Part shown: positions 26,898 to 34,528 of the stretch, in pieces
Layout of the letters: every line of letters starts with the position of its first letter
Numbering within the stretch: position 1 is the first letter of the stretch
Assembly: GCA_017309275.1 (NCBI GenBank)
Contig: JAFKLT010000041.1
Coordinates: 26,086 to 90,085, forward strand
From: Sphingomonadales bacterium
Lineage (GTDB): Bacteria > Pseudomonadota > Alphaproteobacteria > Sphingomonadales > Sphingomonadaceae
Length of the DNA: 64,000 bases
Direction of reading: 5' to 3'
Notes under the pieces: generated by a model
Database searches by the model: none
The model's input: only the letters and a program-made list of their open reading frames with translations
Told to the model about the DNA's origin: nothing
Program-made: the position numbers and the translations under genes

Positions 26898-27728
26898 GGC
26901 TCAGGACCCATTGATTTGCGTGGGTGATTATGATTCAGGCTGACGCAAGGAGCCTGAATGATGAGCGATCTATACTGGCTGACGGATGAGCAGATGGCTC
27001 GGCTTCAGCCTTTCTTCCCCAAGAGCCATGGCCGCCCTCGCGTGGATGATCGGCGGGTGCTGAGCGGTATCATCTTCGTCAATCGCAACGGGCTCAGGTG
27101 GCGGGACGCACCGCGGGAGTATGGCCCGGCCAAGACGCTTTACAACCGCTGGAAGCGGTGGAGTGACAAAGGTGTCTTCATTGCGATGATGGATGGCCTC
27201 TCGGCCAAGGGCACCGAGCGCAAAACGATCATGATCGACGCCACCTATCTCAAAGCGCACCGCACGGCATCGAGCCTGGGGGTAAAAAGGGGGGTCCGGG
27301 CCGCCTGATCGGACGCACGAAAGGTGGCATGAACACGAAGCTGCATGCCGTCACCGATGCCGATGGCCGTCCGATCAGCTTCTTCATGACGGCGGGTCAG
27401 GTGAGCGATTACACCGGAGCGGCAGCCTTGCTGGACGGCTTGCCCAAAGCACAATGGCTGCTGGGTGATCGGGGCTATGATGCCGACTGGTTCCGCGATG
27501 CCTTGCAGGAAAATGGCATTACCCCCTGCATCCCGGGACGGAAATCCCGCACGAAACCGGTGAAATACGACAAGCGCAGATACAGAAGCCGGAACCGGAT
27601 CGAGATCATGTTCGGCCGCCTCAAGGACTGGAGGCGTGTCGCAACACGCTACGACAGGTGCTCAAAAACCTTCCTCTCGGCCGTCGCTCTCGCCGCTACC
27701 GTCCTGTTCTGGCTATGAGTCCTGAGCC
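26898..27728 (+). mobile_element. IS5-family insertion sequence (IS427-like group), 831 bp
   Basis: Terminal inverted repeats are visible: left GGCTCAGGACCCAT from 26898 and right, read inward, GGCTCAGGACTCAT ending at 27728. The dinucleotide TA flanks both ends (26896-26897 and 27729-27730), consistent with a TA target duplication. Inside lies a transposase in two overlapping frames. Size and organisation fit the IS427 group of the IS5 family. The ends and both frames look intact, so the copy may be active. Confidence 0.88.
26958..27718 (+). CDS. IS5-family transposase, two frames joined by a presumed -1 frameshift
   Basis: The first frame runs 26958-27308 and contains the N-terminal helix-turn-helix and first catalytic Asp (MIDATYLKAHR). 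The second continues in the -1 frame through the same region and ends at 27718, carrying the second Asp (LGDRGYDADW) and the Y-R-E signature RSRNRIEIMFGRLKDWRR. The frames meet at AAAAAGGGGGG (27284-27294), a plausible slippage site of the kind used by this group. If no frameshifting occurs, only a non-catalytic N-terminal product is made. Confidence 0.85.
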
Positions 27729-27736
27729 TAGCGACG

Positions 27737-27967
27737 TTGAGCCTGATAGCCGGCATATGGCTTGTGCTGCACCTTCGCGATCTAGCCAGCCTTTTCTCGG
27801 CTGACGCTTCGAATGATATCGTTCGCGGTCCAGGCAGACGGAGAGCATTCCGTGCGCGAGTTTGGCTGGCCCTGATAATCTTTAACACTGGCTGGATCGC
27901 ATCAATTTTAATCTGGATCTTCGTGATCGAGGGTTATGCGAACGCAGTTACCGACGCCGCAGGCTAA
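27737..27967 (+). CDS. Small two-helix membrane protein next to the IS
   Basis: 76 codons from TTG 27737 to 27967. Two hydrophobic segments are predicted (LIAGIWLVLHL near the start and VWLALIIFNTGWIASILIWI after a basic loop). The start lies only 9 bases from the IS end. Joining the flanks without the IS places GGAG (26890-26893) about 10 bases ahead of the TTG, so the element may have landed between ribosome site and start codon. No family recognised; it could also be the tail of a longer broken gene. Confidence 0.4.
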   Translation: MSLIAGIWLVLHLRDLASLFSADASNDIVRGPGRRRAFRARVWLALIIFNTGWIASILIWIFVIEGYANAVTDAAG

Positions 27968-28140
27968 TCTGGCACCGTTAAGACACGGCGACGCTGCCGT
28001 AGGGTTTAAGCGACTAAAGATCAGATGACCCGACCAACAGACACTCCTTGTCTTTCTGACGAGCGAGGCGGGTCAATATTGGCCGAATTCCTGTAATTTT
28101 AAGTCGATCTCACGCCTGCGTCTGAAATTCCGCAGCATGG
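27968..28140. other. Non-coding stretch ahead of the IS21 relic
   Basis: No credible frame, repeat or promoter recognised. It probably belongs to the same rearranged insertion zone as the IS5 and IS21 sequences around it. Confidence 0.4.
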
Positions 28141-28345
28141 TTCACCGAACGCTCGCACGTTGAGCGTGGTCGGCTGCGCGAGGCATTAGCAACCGGCACG
28201 GCGTGCGCCGATCTGATCCTCAACATCCTGTCGCGGCGCCGCGAACCGCCTCGACCGCTCACCATCATCATCTCCGAGGAAAGCGCCTCGCGCCATCCGC
28301 CGATCGCCGACTGCGCCCGTTACGACCAGCTGAGGACCTTCGATG
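28141..28345 (+). pseudogene. Relic of an IS21-family istA transposase C-terminus
   Basis: The plus-strand frame starting near 28147 reads REALATGTACADLILNILSR and later IADCARYDQLRT, which matches the conserved C-terminal segment of IstA (CADxVLNILARxR ... ADCxRYDxLR). Everything upstream of it is missing. The frame runs on without its proper stop into the istB relic. Confidence 0.7.
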
Positions 28346-28560
28346 CAGCGGCAAAACATGATGGAAGCGATGCGCGGGCTCAAGGCATGGCGGGCGCGTT
28401 CGACGATGCGATCACCACCGGCCTTCAGCGCCAGCGCACCACGATGGAGAAACTGACCGACCCTCTCCGCGCGTAAGCAACATCGCCATGCTGCCTCGCT
28501 CTGATACCGGATGGCGGCCGCCCGGCTGCCAGTCGGAAGGATGGAGGGTGTGTCCCTCAT
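28343..28560 (+). pseudogene. Relic of an IS21-family istB N-terminus, frameshifted
   Basis: ATG 28343 begins MQRQNMMEAMRGLK, then after a frame change GMAGAFDDAITTGLQRQRTT, and after a second change HRHAASL and YRMAAARLPV. These are successive blocks of the IstB N-terminal domain. At least two frameshifts and one in-frame stop interrupt them, and the AAA ATPase core is absent. Together with the istA fragment this is a decayed junction of an IS21 element. Confidence 0.7.
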
Positions 28561-28721
28561 CTTGAGCCTTATCTTAGCTGACCATTCGGCCGCGACACAG
28601 CTGCTGGAGCGAGCGAGTCCAAACTCGCGCTCCATCACAGAACTGAAGATGTCCAAAGTCGTGAAGGCTTCACAATCCTAAACAGCTGAATTTTGTTATC
28701 TTTCATCAAGGGGAAAAAGCT

Positions 28722-29729
28722 ATGTCCCACGACCTCATGTTCGTGGCACCCGAGCAGCGCGACGAGGTGCGTCGCAGGATCGCAGCCGTGGAACAATTCA
28801 TTGCCGCGCCCGGGCGCAGGGCCGCCGAGGCGGCCGCTGCGAGACTAGGCCTCAGCACGGCCCAGTTCTACAACCTCGTCCGCGCTTGGCGGGCGAAGCA
28901 AAGACCGGAAATAATGATGGGTCGCCATTCGCCGCGCGAGATGCAATCCCGGATCGACCCATTAGTGCTCGATCTCATTGACGAGGTGATCAGCGCGGAT
29001 CGCCGAGCTGCCGCCAGCGTCCTTGTCGAGCGAGTCCGTTCGTTGGCGGCGATCCGCGGTATTGAACTTCCGGACCCGAGCACTGTGGCGCGCTCCGTTC
29101 GACGCAAACGGCCGATGCTACTGACCGAAGAGCATAGGCGGGATGTCGATCTCATCATCGACCATACCGTCGTTGATCTGCCTGTCGACTTCGGTGATGG
29201 TCAAGCCCGACGCCCTCTCGTGACTGTCGTCATCGACGTCGCCTCCGAGGCTCCCGTCGCGTTGTCTATCTCCCGCTCGGTGCCGAGCCAGGCGGCCACC
29301 GCCGAAGCAATATTCGATGCGCTCCGCGGCGGCATCCGACACGCCAACGGTAGGGCAGCGAAGAGACGCATGAGCATCGTGGCGATGTCGGAGAAAGAGG
29401 GTGCCAATGTGGTCGCCACCCTGCGGCAGGCGGGTATCGATGCGGGCCTCATAATGACGGGCGCCCACGGTGGCGGGCTGGTCGTGGAATCGCTACTCGG
29501 ACCGGAACCTGTCGGACTGCGGCTTAAGCAACGGCTCGTATGGCATCACGGCGAAAAGAGGTTGGCTGCAGTGCGTTCAGGTGCCCCGCCGCTGACAATC
29601 GCCGAAGCCGAGACGCTCATCAGGGGACGCCTACTTCACGGTCGTCCCACCACGGCGTTCAGCTCTTTAAGCAACCGCGACCAGGCATATCTGGCCAGGA
29701 GCTTGGCGAAGATCGCTCAAGCCGACTGA
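28722..29729 (+). CDS. Transposase-like protein A: HTH plus RNase H-like core lacking a complete DDE triad
   Basis: 335 residues. An N-terminal helix-turn-helix (AAAARLGLSTAQFYNLVRAWR) is followed by a linker (DPSTVARSVRRKRP) and an rve-like core: LIIDHTVVDLP (Asp147), then LVTVVIDVASEAPVALSISR, as in Mu/TnsB/IS-type integrase cores. The second catalytic aspartate (normally in a DNG-type motif) is missing at the expected place, where the sequence reads LIMTGAHGGGLVVESLLG, and no KGxVER-type glutamate is seen. The tail (LTIAEAETLIRGRL) resembles the helix after the catalytic Glu. It is probably a DNA-binding protein without strand-transfer activity. GGGGAAAAAG precedes the ATG. Gene B converges on it with a 13-base overlap. 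Confidence 0.65.
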   Translation: MSHDLMFVAPEQRDEVRRRIAAVEQFIAAPGRRAAEAAAARLGLSTAQFYNLVRAWRAKQRPEIMMGRHSPREMQSRIDPLVLDLIDEVISADRRAAASVLVERVRSLAAIRGIELPDPSTVARSVRRKRPMLLTEEHRRDVDLIIDHTVVDLPVDFGDGQARRPLVTVVIDVASEAPVALSISRSVPSQAATAEAIFDALRGGIRHANGRAAKRRMSIVAMSEKEGANVVATLRQAGIDAGLIMTGAHGGGLVVESLLGPEPVGLRLKQRLVWHHGEKRLAAVRSGAPPLTIAEAETLIRGRLLHGRPTTAFSSLSNRDQAYLARSLAKIAQAD

Positions 29730-30871
29730 AGCGCGACCAGCGAGGCACGGATCACGGCGGCTAGACGTCCGTCGGTTACGCCACCACCAATGATGTTGGC
29801 TCGGGTCAGAGCGACAATGCGATCGACGTTGTGACGTTCAACCTCCCGCATCCAGATTCCACGTGCTTCTTCTAGCGCCACAATGGGGGCAACTCGACTC
29901 TTGAGGTATTCGTCGATGTCCATATCTGCCAGCAAGGTGCGCCGGGAATTCAACGGTATCCTGCCAATCCGCGGACCAGTCACCTGCTGGACTTGCTGAC
30001 CAAAGGAAAACCCGCCAGCCCGGCCCATCACCAGTTCGCTGACATGCGGCTCCAGCGTCTGGATCAACGACTCAGCGTGTATGTCCGGTGGCAACATCCA
30101 GCCCAAACTCGGCATCGTATCGGGCTGGGGCGGCAGATCGGCCCTGTTAAGCTGAAGAAACGAAAGGCCGGCGGATAAGGCTTCGCGCTGGAGCGCACGG
30201 CCGTTATCTTTTCTGCCGAGCGCCGAGCCTAGAACGAGGCCACTAGCTGTTTCCATCAAGATGGCCGCTACCGCGAGGGCACGCTCTGTTCCGTCGAGAA
30301 CAATCTGGACAGCGGTAAGGTCCAAGACCATTTCGCCACCAAATGCAGCGCGGACAAATTTGGGATCCCCAGTAAGCCGCCGACGTTCATCGCCGACTAG
30401 CCGCTGAAGGCGCTGGAGGACGGTGAGTGCGTGGTTGGCACCCGCGTCGGTCCGGACGAGATCCGGGTTCGCCTCCATGATACGCCTCGCCACATCAACG
30501 TTACGCGAGAGCGGGTTCGAGCGTAACAGGGTCTCGGCTTCTTTCCGAAGCGGACTCTCATCGCTGGCATCTACGCGCCTGCCGCTACGAGTGTCGTGCG
30601 GGACCAGACCGGCGAGCGAGTGGGTGCGCCACGCAACGCGCAAGTTGTAGAAGGCTGCGCGCTTAAGGCGAGCCAGATCGGCGAGCGGCCCGAGTGGCTC
30701 GCCCCGTTCTGCGCGCCAGACGGCTTCGAGCCGATCCAGAAGATTCTTGCGATTCGAAGCAGGAACGGCGTCCAGCACCACCCGATCCCGTTCAGAGATA
30801 CCATCGGGCCACACCAAGGCGATCAGTTGCTGCTGTCGCCGCTCGATATCATCCTGAGCCTCTAAATCCAT
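29717..30871 (-). CDS. Transposase-like protein B: distant relative of A, likewise degenerate
   Basis: 384 residues. The helix-turn-helix region (LADLARLKRAAFYNLRVAWR, residues 63-82) shares the FYNLxxAWR string with protein A. An rve-like strand pair follows: MVLDLTAVQIVL (Asp184) and ILMETASGLVLGSAL. The second and third catalytic residues of a DDE enzyme cannot be found, and the C-terminal helix VALEEARGIWMREVERHN again matches the post-Glu region of transposases. It diverges from the tns operon, sharing the repeat-bearing control region at 30872-31001, and converges with A. A regulator or target-immunity factor is one reading; a relic kept by chance is another. Confidence 0.62.
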   Translation of the reverse strand: MDLEAQDDIERRQQQLIALVWPDGISERDRVVLDAVPASNRKNLLDRLEAVWRAERGEPLGPLADLARLKRAAFYNLRVAWRTHSLAGLVPHDTRSGRRVDASDESPLRKEAETLLRSNPLSRNVDVARRIMEANPDLVRTDAGANHALTVLQRLQRLVGDERRRLTGDPKFVRAAFGGEMVLDLTAVQIVLDGTERALAVAAILMETASGLVLGSALGRKDNGRALQREALSAGLSFLQLNRADLPPQPDTMPSLGWMLPPDIHAESLIQTLEPHVSELVMGRAGGFSFGQQVQQVTGPRIGRIPLNSRRTLLADMDIDEYLKSRVAPIVALEEARGIWMREVERHNVDRIVALTRANIIGGGVTDGRLAAVIRASLVALQSA

Positions 30872-30899
30872 GCGGTTTGGTTAACCATGCAACTGATTA

Positions 30900-30964
30900 A
30901 TGTCTAGTGGTATATGCCTGCTTGACGAAAGATCCCGCACCACCTACTTATCCGATGTCTAGTG
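30900..30964 (+). promoter_or_regulatory. Promoter of the Tn7-like operon bracketed by two 10-bp direct repeats
   Basis: A sigma70-type promoter is visible: TTGACG (30922-30927), 17 bases, TACTTA (30945-30950). The sequence ATGTCTAGTG occurs twice, at 30900-30909 just upstream of the -35 and at 30955-30964 around the expected start of transcription. Both are preceded by similar bases (ACTGAT / ACTTAT). The 55-base spacing is close to five helical turns, so a repressor could bind both sites on one DNA face. The divergent gene B starts at 30871, so the upstream copy also lies in its promoter. Confidence 0.6.
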
Positions 30965-31001
30965 CAGTTCGCCTAGAAATGATTCGGATTGGAGGTGGCG
31001 G

Positions 31002-31163
31002 ATGCCAAAAGATCACAGCGAAGCAACAGGTGCAGACGAGACCTTCGAGCGGCCGCCAATACTGCCGCTGCCTACCGAGGCCGCCGCGCGCCTCTCGACG
31101 TGGCGTCGGCGCAAGTCTCAACGGCAGCGTCGGCCGGTGCCTATCTCGGGATTGTCCCGATGA
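31002..31163 (+). CDS. Short basic protein at the head of the Tn7-like operon
   Basis: 53 codons, MPKDHSEATGADETFERPPI at the start and a very basic C-terminal half (WRRRKSQRQRR). GGAGGTGGCGG gives a strong ribosome site directly before ATG 31002, the best of the operon. The stop overlaps the next ORF as ATGA. No family recognised. The basic tail suggests nucleic-acid contact or a leader peptide whose translation opens the operon. Confidence 0.5.
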   Translation: MPKDHSEATGADETFERPPILPLPTEAAARLSTWRRRKSQRQRRPVPISGLSR

Positions 31164-31366
31164 CGATCTTTGGCGGACAGGCGAGCCCCACCGCTTGGCG
31201 CATCGTCGTCGTAACATTGCGCGGCGACGGATTGCGGTCCGGCACCGTCGACGCGGTGAATCCGTCGACAGGGAATAAAGCGTCACTCCTGTTCGAGGGG
31301 CACGACGACCTGTCGGTTGACGGTCGCGAATATTGCCGCGCGGTGATGCAGGGCCAAAACCGATGA
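31160..31366 (+). CDS. Small protein coupled to tnsA
   Basis: 68 residues starting MTIFGGQASPTAWRIVVVTL, predicted as mostly beta strands, ending YCRAVMQGQNR. It overlaps the preceding ORF and the following tnsA frame by ATGA at both ends, the same coupling style seen across well-translated operons, which argues that it is real. No family recognised and no catalytic motif seen. Confidence 0.5.
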   Translation: MTIFGGQASPTAWRIVVVTLRGDGLRSGTVDAVNPSTGNKASLLFEGHDDLSVDGREYCRAVMQGQNR

Positions 31367-32289
31367 CCCGCGTCAAAGCTCTGAGCAGGACGATCGAATG
31401 CGGTCTGATGGGCGAAGATCCGTCGTCGCCCGCCTGCACTGCCCAAGCAGTGAACTCGGGTGATCCCGTTCCCAAGTGGATTCTGCCCCATCCACACAGT
31501 CTCATTCCCCGAAGGCCACCGCGGTGGGTGAGCCGCGCCCCCCGTCGTGACGCGCCGCACGCGCTCCGTTCGAGAAGTGAAGGCTGGCGTAGTCCTCGCC
31601 TACGCACTGATCCTGCCGGTGGGCCCATGCGCATCAACATGACCTATAGAAATTCGTGCACGACTTCGGCCGACTTCTGCCCGACGATCGGCCACGACGT
31701 TTTCACGGAAGGCGCTTTCGAGGGGATCTATCGGGCGATCCTAACCACAGACGAAGATACCTGCGAGTTTCAGTTTCAGGTCGCGACCATCACCTGGACC
31801 ACCAAGGACGGGCAGGACCGCCACTACACCTTTGACGGCGGGCGGATCACTGTGGATGGCGTCGAGCGGTGGTTCGAGATCAAGGCTCACGCCAGCTACT
31901 TCAAACTGCCCGACGTGGCCGACGTGCTGGACCAAGCGGAACGCGCACTTGCCGCACACGACATCGCTTTGGACCGAATAGATGGATCGGCGTTGCTCGA
32001 TCACGTGCGGCTCCGCGCGGTAAACGGCGTTCTGCGCCATCGGAATGTTCCCTACAGCCGCCGCGATGTGGCTGCTGCGCACGATGCGATTCACCGCGCT
32101 GGTGGCGTCGCTCCGCACGGCGCTGTCGCCGCTGCCATCGGGAGGGGACAGCGCAACGCCGAGGCGATGATGTCGGCAATGCTGATCCGCCGCGAGATTG
32201 GCTTTCCGGTCAACGGCCCCGTGACGGTCGACACGCCAGTCACTCTCTTGCGCCGACCCAACCGACGCCTTTCCCGCTTCGGCACCTAG
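31363..32289 (+). CDS. TnsA-like endonuclease of a Tn7-like element
   Basis: The restriction-endonuclease-fold nuclease that cuts the non-transferred strands so the element leaves by cut-and-paste. Catalytic residues read from the ATG at 31627: Glu32 in EGAFEGIYRAILTTDED, Asp70 in HYTFDGG and the Glu84-Ile-Lys86 triplet in WFEIKAH, which fit the E...D...ExK pattern of TnsA. The helix after it (IALDRIDGSALLDHVRLRAV) matches the end of the domain. ATG 31363 overlaps the upstream ORF as ATGA and gives 308 residues; ATG 31627 gives 220 residues and leaves out an 88-residue, Arg/Pro-rich extension of doubtful coding quality. Confidence 0.72.
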   Translation: MTRVKALSRTIECGLMGEDPSSPACTAQAVNSGDPVPKWILPHPHSLIPRRPPRWVSRAPRRDAPHALRSRSEGWRSPRLRTDPAGGPMRINMTYRNSCTTSADFCPTIGHDVFTEGAFEGIYRAILTTDEDTCEFQFQVATITWTTKDGQDRHYTFDGGRITVDGVERWFEIKAHASYFKLPDVADVLDQAERALAAHDIALDRIDGSALLDHVRLRAVNGVLRHRNVPYSRRDVAAAHDAIHRAGGVAPHGAVAAAIGRGQRNAEAMMSAMLIRREIGFPVNGPVTVDTPVTLLRRPNRRLSRFGT

Positions 32290-32291
32290 TC

Positions 32292-34526
32292 GTGTCTCTC
32301 CCGTGCACCATCGCCATCGGCGACATCATCCACCTCGGCGAGCGCCGGATCCGTTTCGAGGCGGATTTGGGAGACGGGGATTTGCATTTCACCGACGTGC
32401 GCACCGGCGCGCGCGTCCGCGTCGAGGATCCTGACACTGGCGATCCGTCCAGCACGACCATCGAGTGGCTATTGAGATCTTTGAAAGCAGGGCAGATTTA
32501 TTATCAACGCGCTAGCGAGCCCCGGCCCGATGATCGTCGCGGAGACCTGACGCAAGTGGACGAGGACGCCGCCGACACAATCGATCCACTTACGTCTTGG
32601 CGCAGAACATGGGTGCGAGAGGCACGCGCGAATAAGGTGAAGTGCGAGGCGGCCTGCAAGGCTTTCATCGCTCATAGTTACGAGCGAATCTCTAGCGAAT
32701 ACCGCGAGCGGAAGGGACGGACATACAAACGTCCGGGAGCCAGCACGCTCAAACGGTGGATCATCAGAACCCCACAAGATTTCGCGCCGGGCGCCCACGT
32801 ATCAAAGGCTGGTCGCCAGAAGGGGCAGTCTCAACTGACAAACGCAGAAGATGCTCTTGTCCACGAAGCCGCGCTCTACTTCTGGGCGGACAAAGGCGCG
32901 TCGATCGTCGACGCCGAGGCTGTCATGGCGCGAGGATGGAACTCATTGAAACTTAAGGGCGATATTGACCTTGGAGAGAAGAGACCTTCCTATGAGGCGG
33001 TCCGCCTCCGCGTCTGGAGCATTGCCACCTTCGCGACCGTCTTTGAAAAGTTCGGACGAGAGCGGGCCGAAAAGATGTTTGGAGCGGTCGGCGAACCGAT
33101 CGAAGTTCATCGCGCATTCCAGCGGATATTCGTCGACGGAACCGAACTCGAGCAGGTGTGCCTCTTCGGTGAAGACTGGCAGCTGCCTGGAGGCAAGATG
33201 AAGTGCGTAGGCGCGATGGACGCCTTCTCGACCTTTGTCTTCGATCCGACAATTTTTGCCGGTCCCTACCGCGAGGAGATGTCGATCGAGGCGCTGTGCC
33301 GAGTAATGACGCCACCGGATCATCTCACGGAGGAACAACTGGCGTTTCATCCATACGTTGGATGGACGTTCGGAATTCCCGAAGCATGGACGCCTGACAA
33401 TGATCGGACGCTGATAGGACCCGCCTATATTCCCGCGCTGCTGGACTTGGGTTCGCGGTTAGAGCTGCCCGCAACTTACCATTCGGACGCAAAAGCACCT
33501 CTGGAGTGGTGGTTCGGGTGGCTAAAGTCACGCCTCAAGGGATTGCCCGGCACCGTTCTTTCGCCACGCCACAGCCGCGATATCAAGCAGGATCCGGTCA
33601 ATGGCGCGGAAATGGTATCGAGCCAGCTTGTCTACGCCGTCCGGGCCTTAACCTGGGAATACAACACCACTCCCGTGGAGCGGCTCAACTGGCGTTCGCC
33701 GTTCGACGTGCTGATCGCCAGTATGATCGCCAACGGTTCTGCAACCCTAAGCAACCCCCAGCGTATCCGGGCCGAAATGGAGAAAACGGTCAACGACCGC
33801 GTCCTAGCCGACGATGGACTTGAATACGACGGAATCCAGTATCGCGGGCCCGAGGTGGAGGACATCCTTCGTCGGAACTACCACGCCGTTGCATCTTCTC
33901 GTGACGGTCATGAACCCGTCCGACTAAAGGTGTCGATCCGAACCAATGAGGCAAACATCGATTACATCCGTGTTTGGCACGACGACGCGAGGCAGTTCGT
34001 GAAACTGTGGTCCACGCAACCGACCTACACAAATCTGCTTAGCCGATGGGAGCACGACGAATATCGCCGGATGGCCAAGGCGCGTAAGGAAAGATTCGAT
34101 TCGGAGGGACAGCGAGTGCGGTCTCGGACTCGCAGTCTTGAGCAGATCGACGAACAAGCGCCGAAGATGGCGTTCCGTCGGCGTTCAAAGATGTTTACAC
34201 TTTCGCAGTGCGAGGAGGTCCGCCAGCGCTCGGGCGCGCGCGCGCGCCGCCCTGGATTTCTAACATTTCCAGAGCATTTTGTCATTGTCGAGACGTCCAC
34301 CGTTATGCGCGGCGATCCCGGAAAGCCGCCGCCCGGTCCGAAGAAGGAAACTGGCGGAGGCCCGCCCGGCAAGCAGTTCGCAGCCCCCAAGCGTGACGGC
34401 CGTCGCGGCATCTCGCCGGAGCGGCGGCACCCAGAAGACGACATGCAAGACGCCGCAAGCAACAGCATTGACTGGGATGCGCTGAGCCACGTGGCACCCG
34501 ACGACGAATATGACGAAGAGGACTGA
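32292..34526 (+). CDS. TnsB-like DDE transposase (Mu/TniA superfamily)
   Basis: 744 residues from GTG 32292, two bases after the tnsA stop. The catalytic core is complete: Asp282 in IFVDGTELE, Asp369 in WTPDNDRTL and Glu405 in APLEWWFGWLKSRL, with exactly 35 residues between the last two (D,D-35-E). A Mu-type C-terminal domain follows (YNTTPVERLNWRSPFDVL). The last 100 residues are basic and disordered with an acidic tip, the place where TnsB-type proteins contact TnsC. It would bind the element ends and perform strand transfer. The open frame extends to 31869 but that part overlaps tnsA. Confidence 0.85.
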   Translation: MSLPCTIAIGDIIHLGERRIRFEADLGDGDLHFTDVRTGARVRVEDPDTGDPSSTTIEWLLRSLKAGQIYYQRASEPRPDDRRGDLTQVDEDAADTIDPLTSWRRTWVREARANKVKCEAACKAFIAHSYERISSEYRERKGRTYKRPGASTLKRWIIRTPQDFAPGAHVSKAGRQKGQSQLTNAEDALVHEAALYFWADKGASIVDAEAVMARGWNSLKLKGDIDLGEKRPSYEAVRLRVWSIATFATVFEKFGRERAEKMFGAVGEPIEVHRAFQRIFVDGTELEQVCLFGEDWQLPGGKMKCVGAMDAFSTFVFDPTIFAGPYREEMSIEALCRVMTPPDHLTEEQLAFHPYVGWTFGIPEAWTPDNDRTLIGPAYIPALLDLGSRLELPATYHSDAKAPLEWWFGWLKSRLKGLPGTVLSPRHSRDIKQDPVNGAEMVSSQLVYAVRALTWEYNTTPVERLNWRSPFDVLIASMIANGSATLSNPQRIRAEMEKTVNDRVLADDGLEYDGIQYRGPEVEDILRRNYHAVASSRDGHEPVRLKVSIRTNEANIDYIRVWHDDARQFVKLWSTQPTYTNLLSRWEHDEYRRMAKARKERFDSEGQRVRSRTRSLEQIDEQAPKMAFRRRSKMFTLSQCEEVRQRSGARARRPGFLTFPEHFVIVETSTVMRGDPGKPPPGPKKETGGGPPGKQFAAPKRDGRRGISPERRHPEDDMQDAASNSIDWDALSHVAPDDEYDEED

Positions 34527-34528
34527 GT

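Noticed and set aside
31869-32291. Long N-terminal extension of the tnsB frame
   Set aside because: It overlaps the C-terminal half of tnsA in another frame and has no ribosome site; GTG 32292 right after the tnsA stop fits the operon better.
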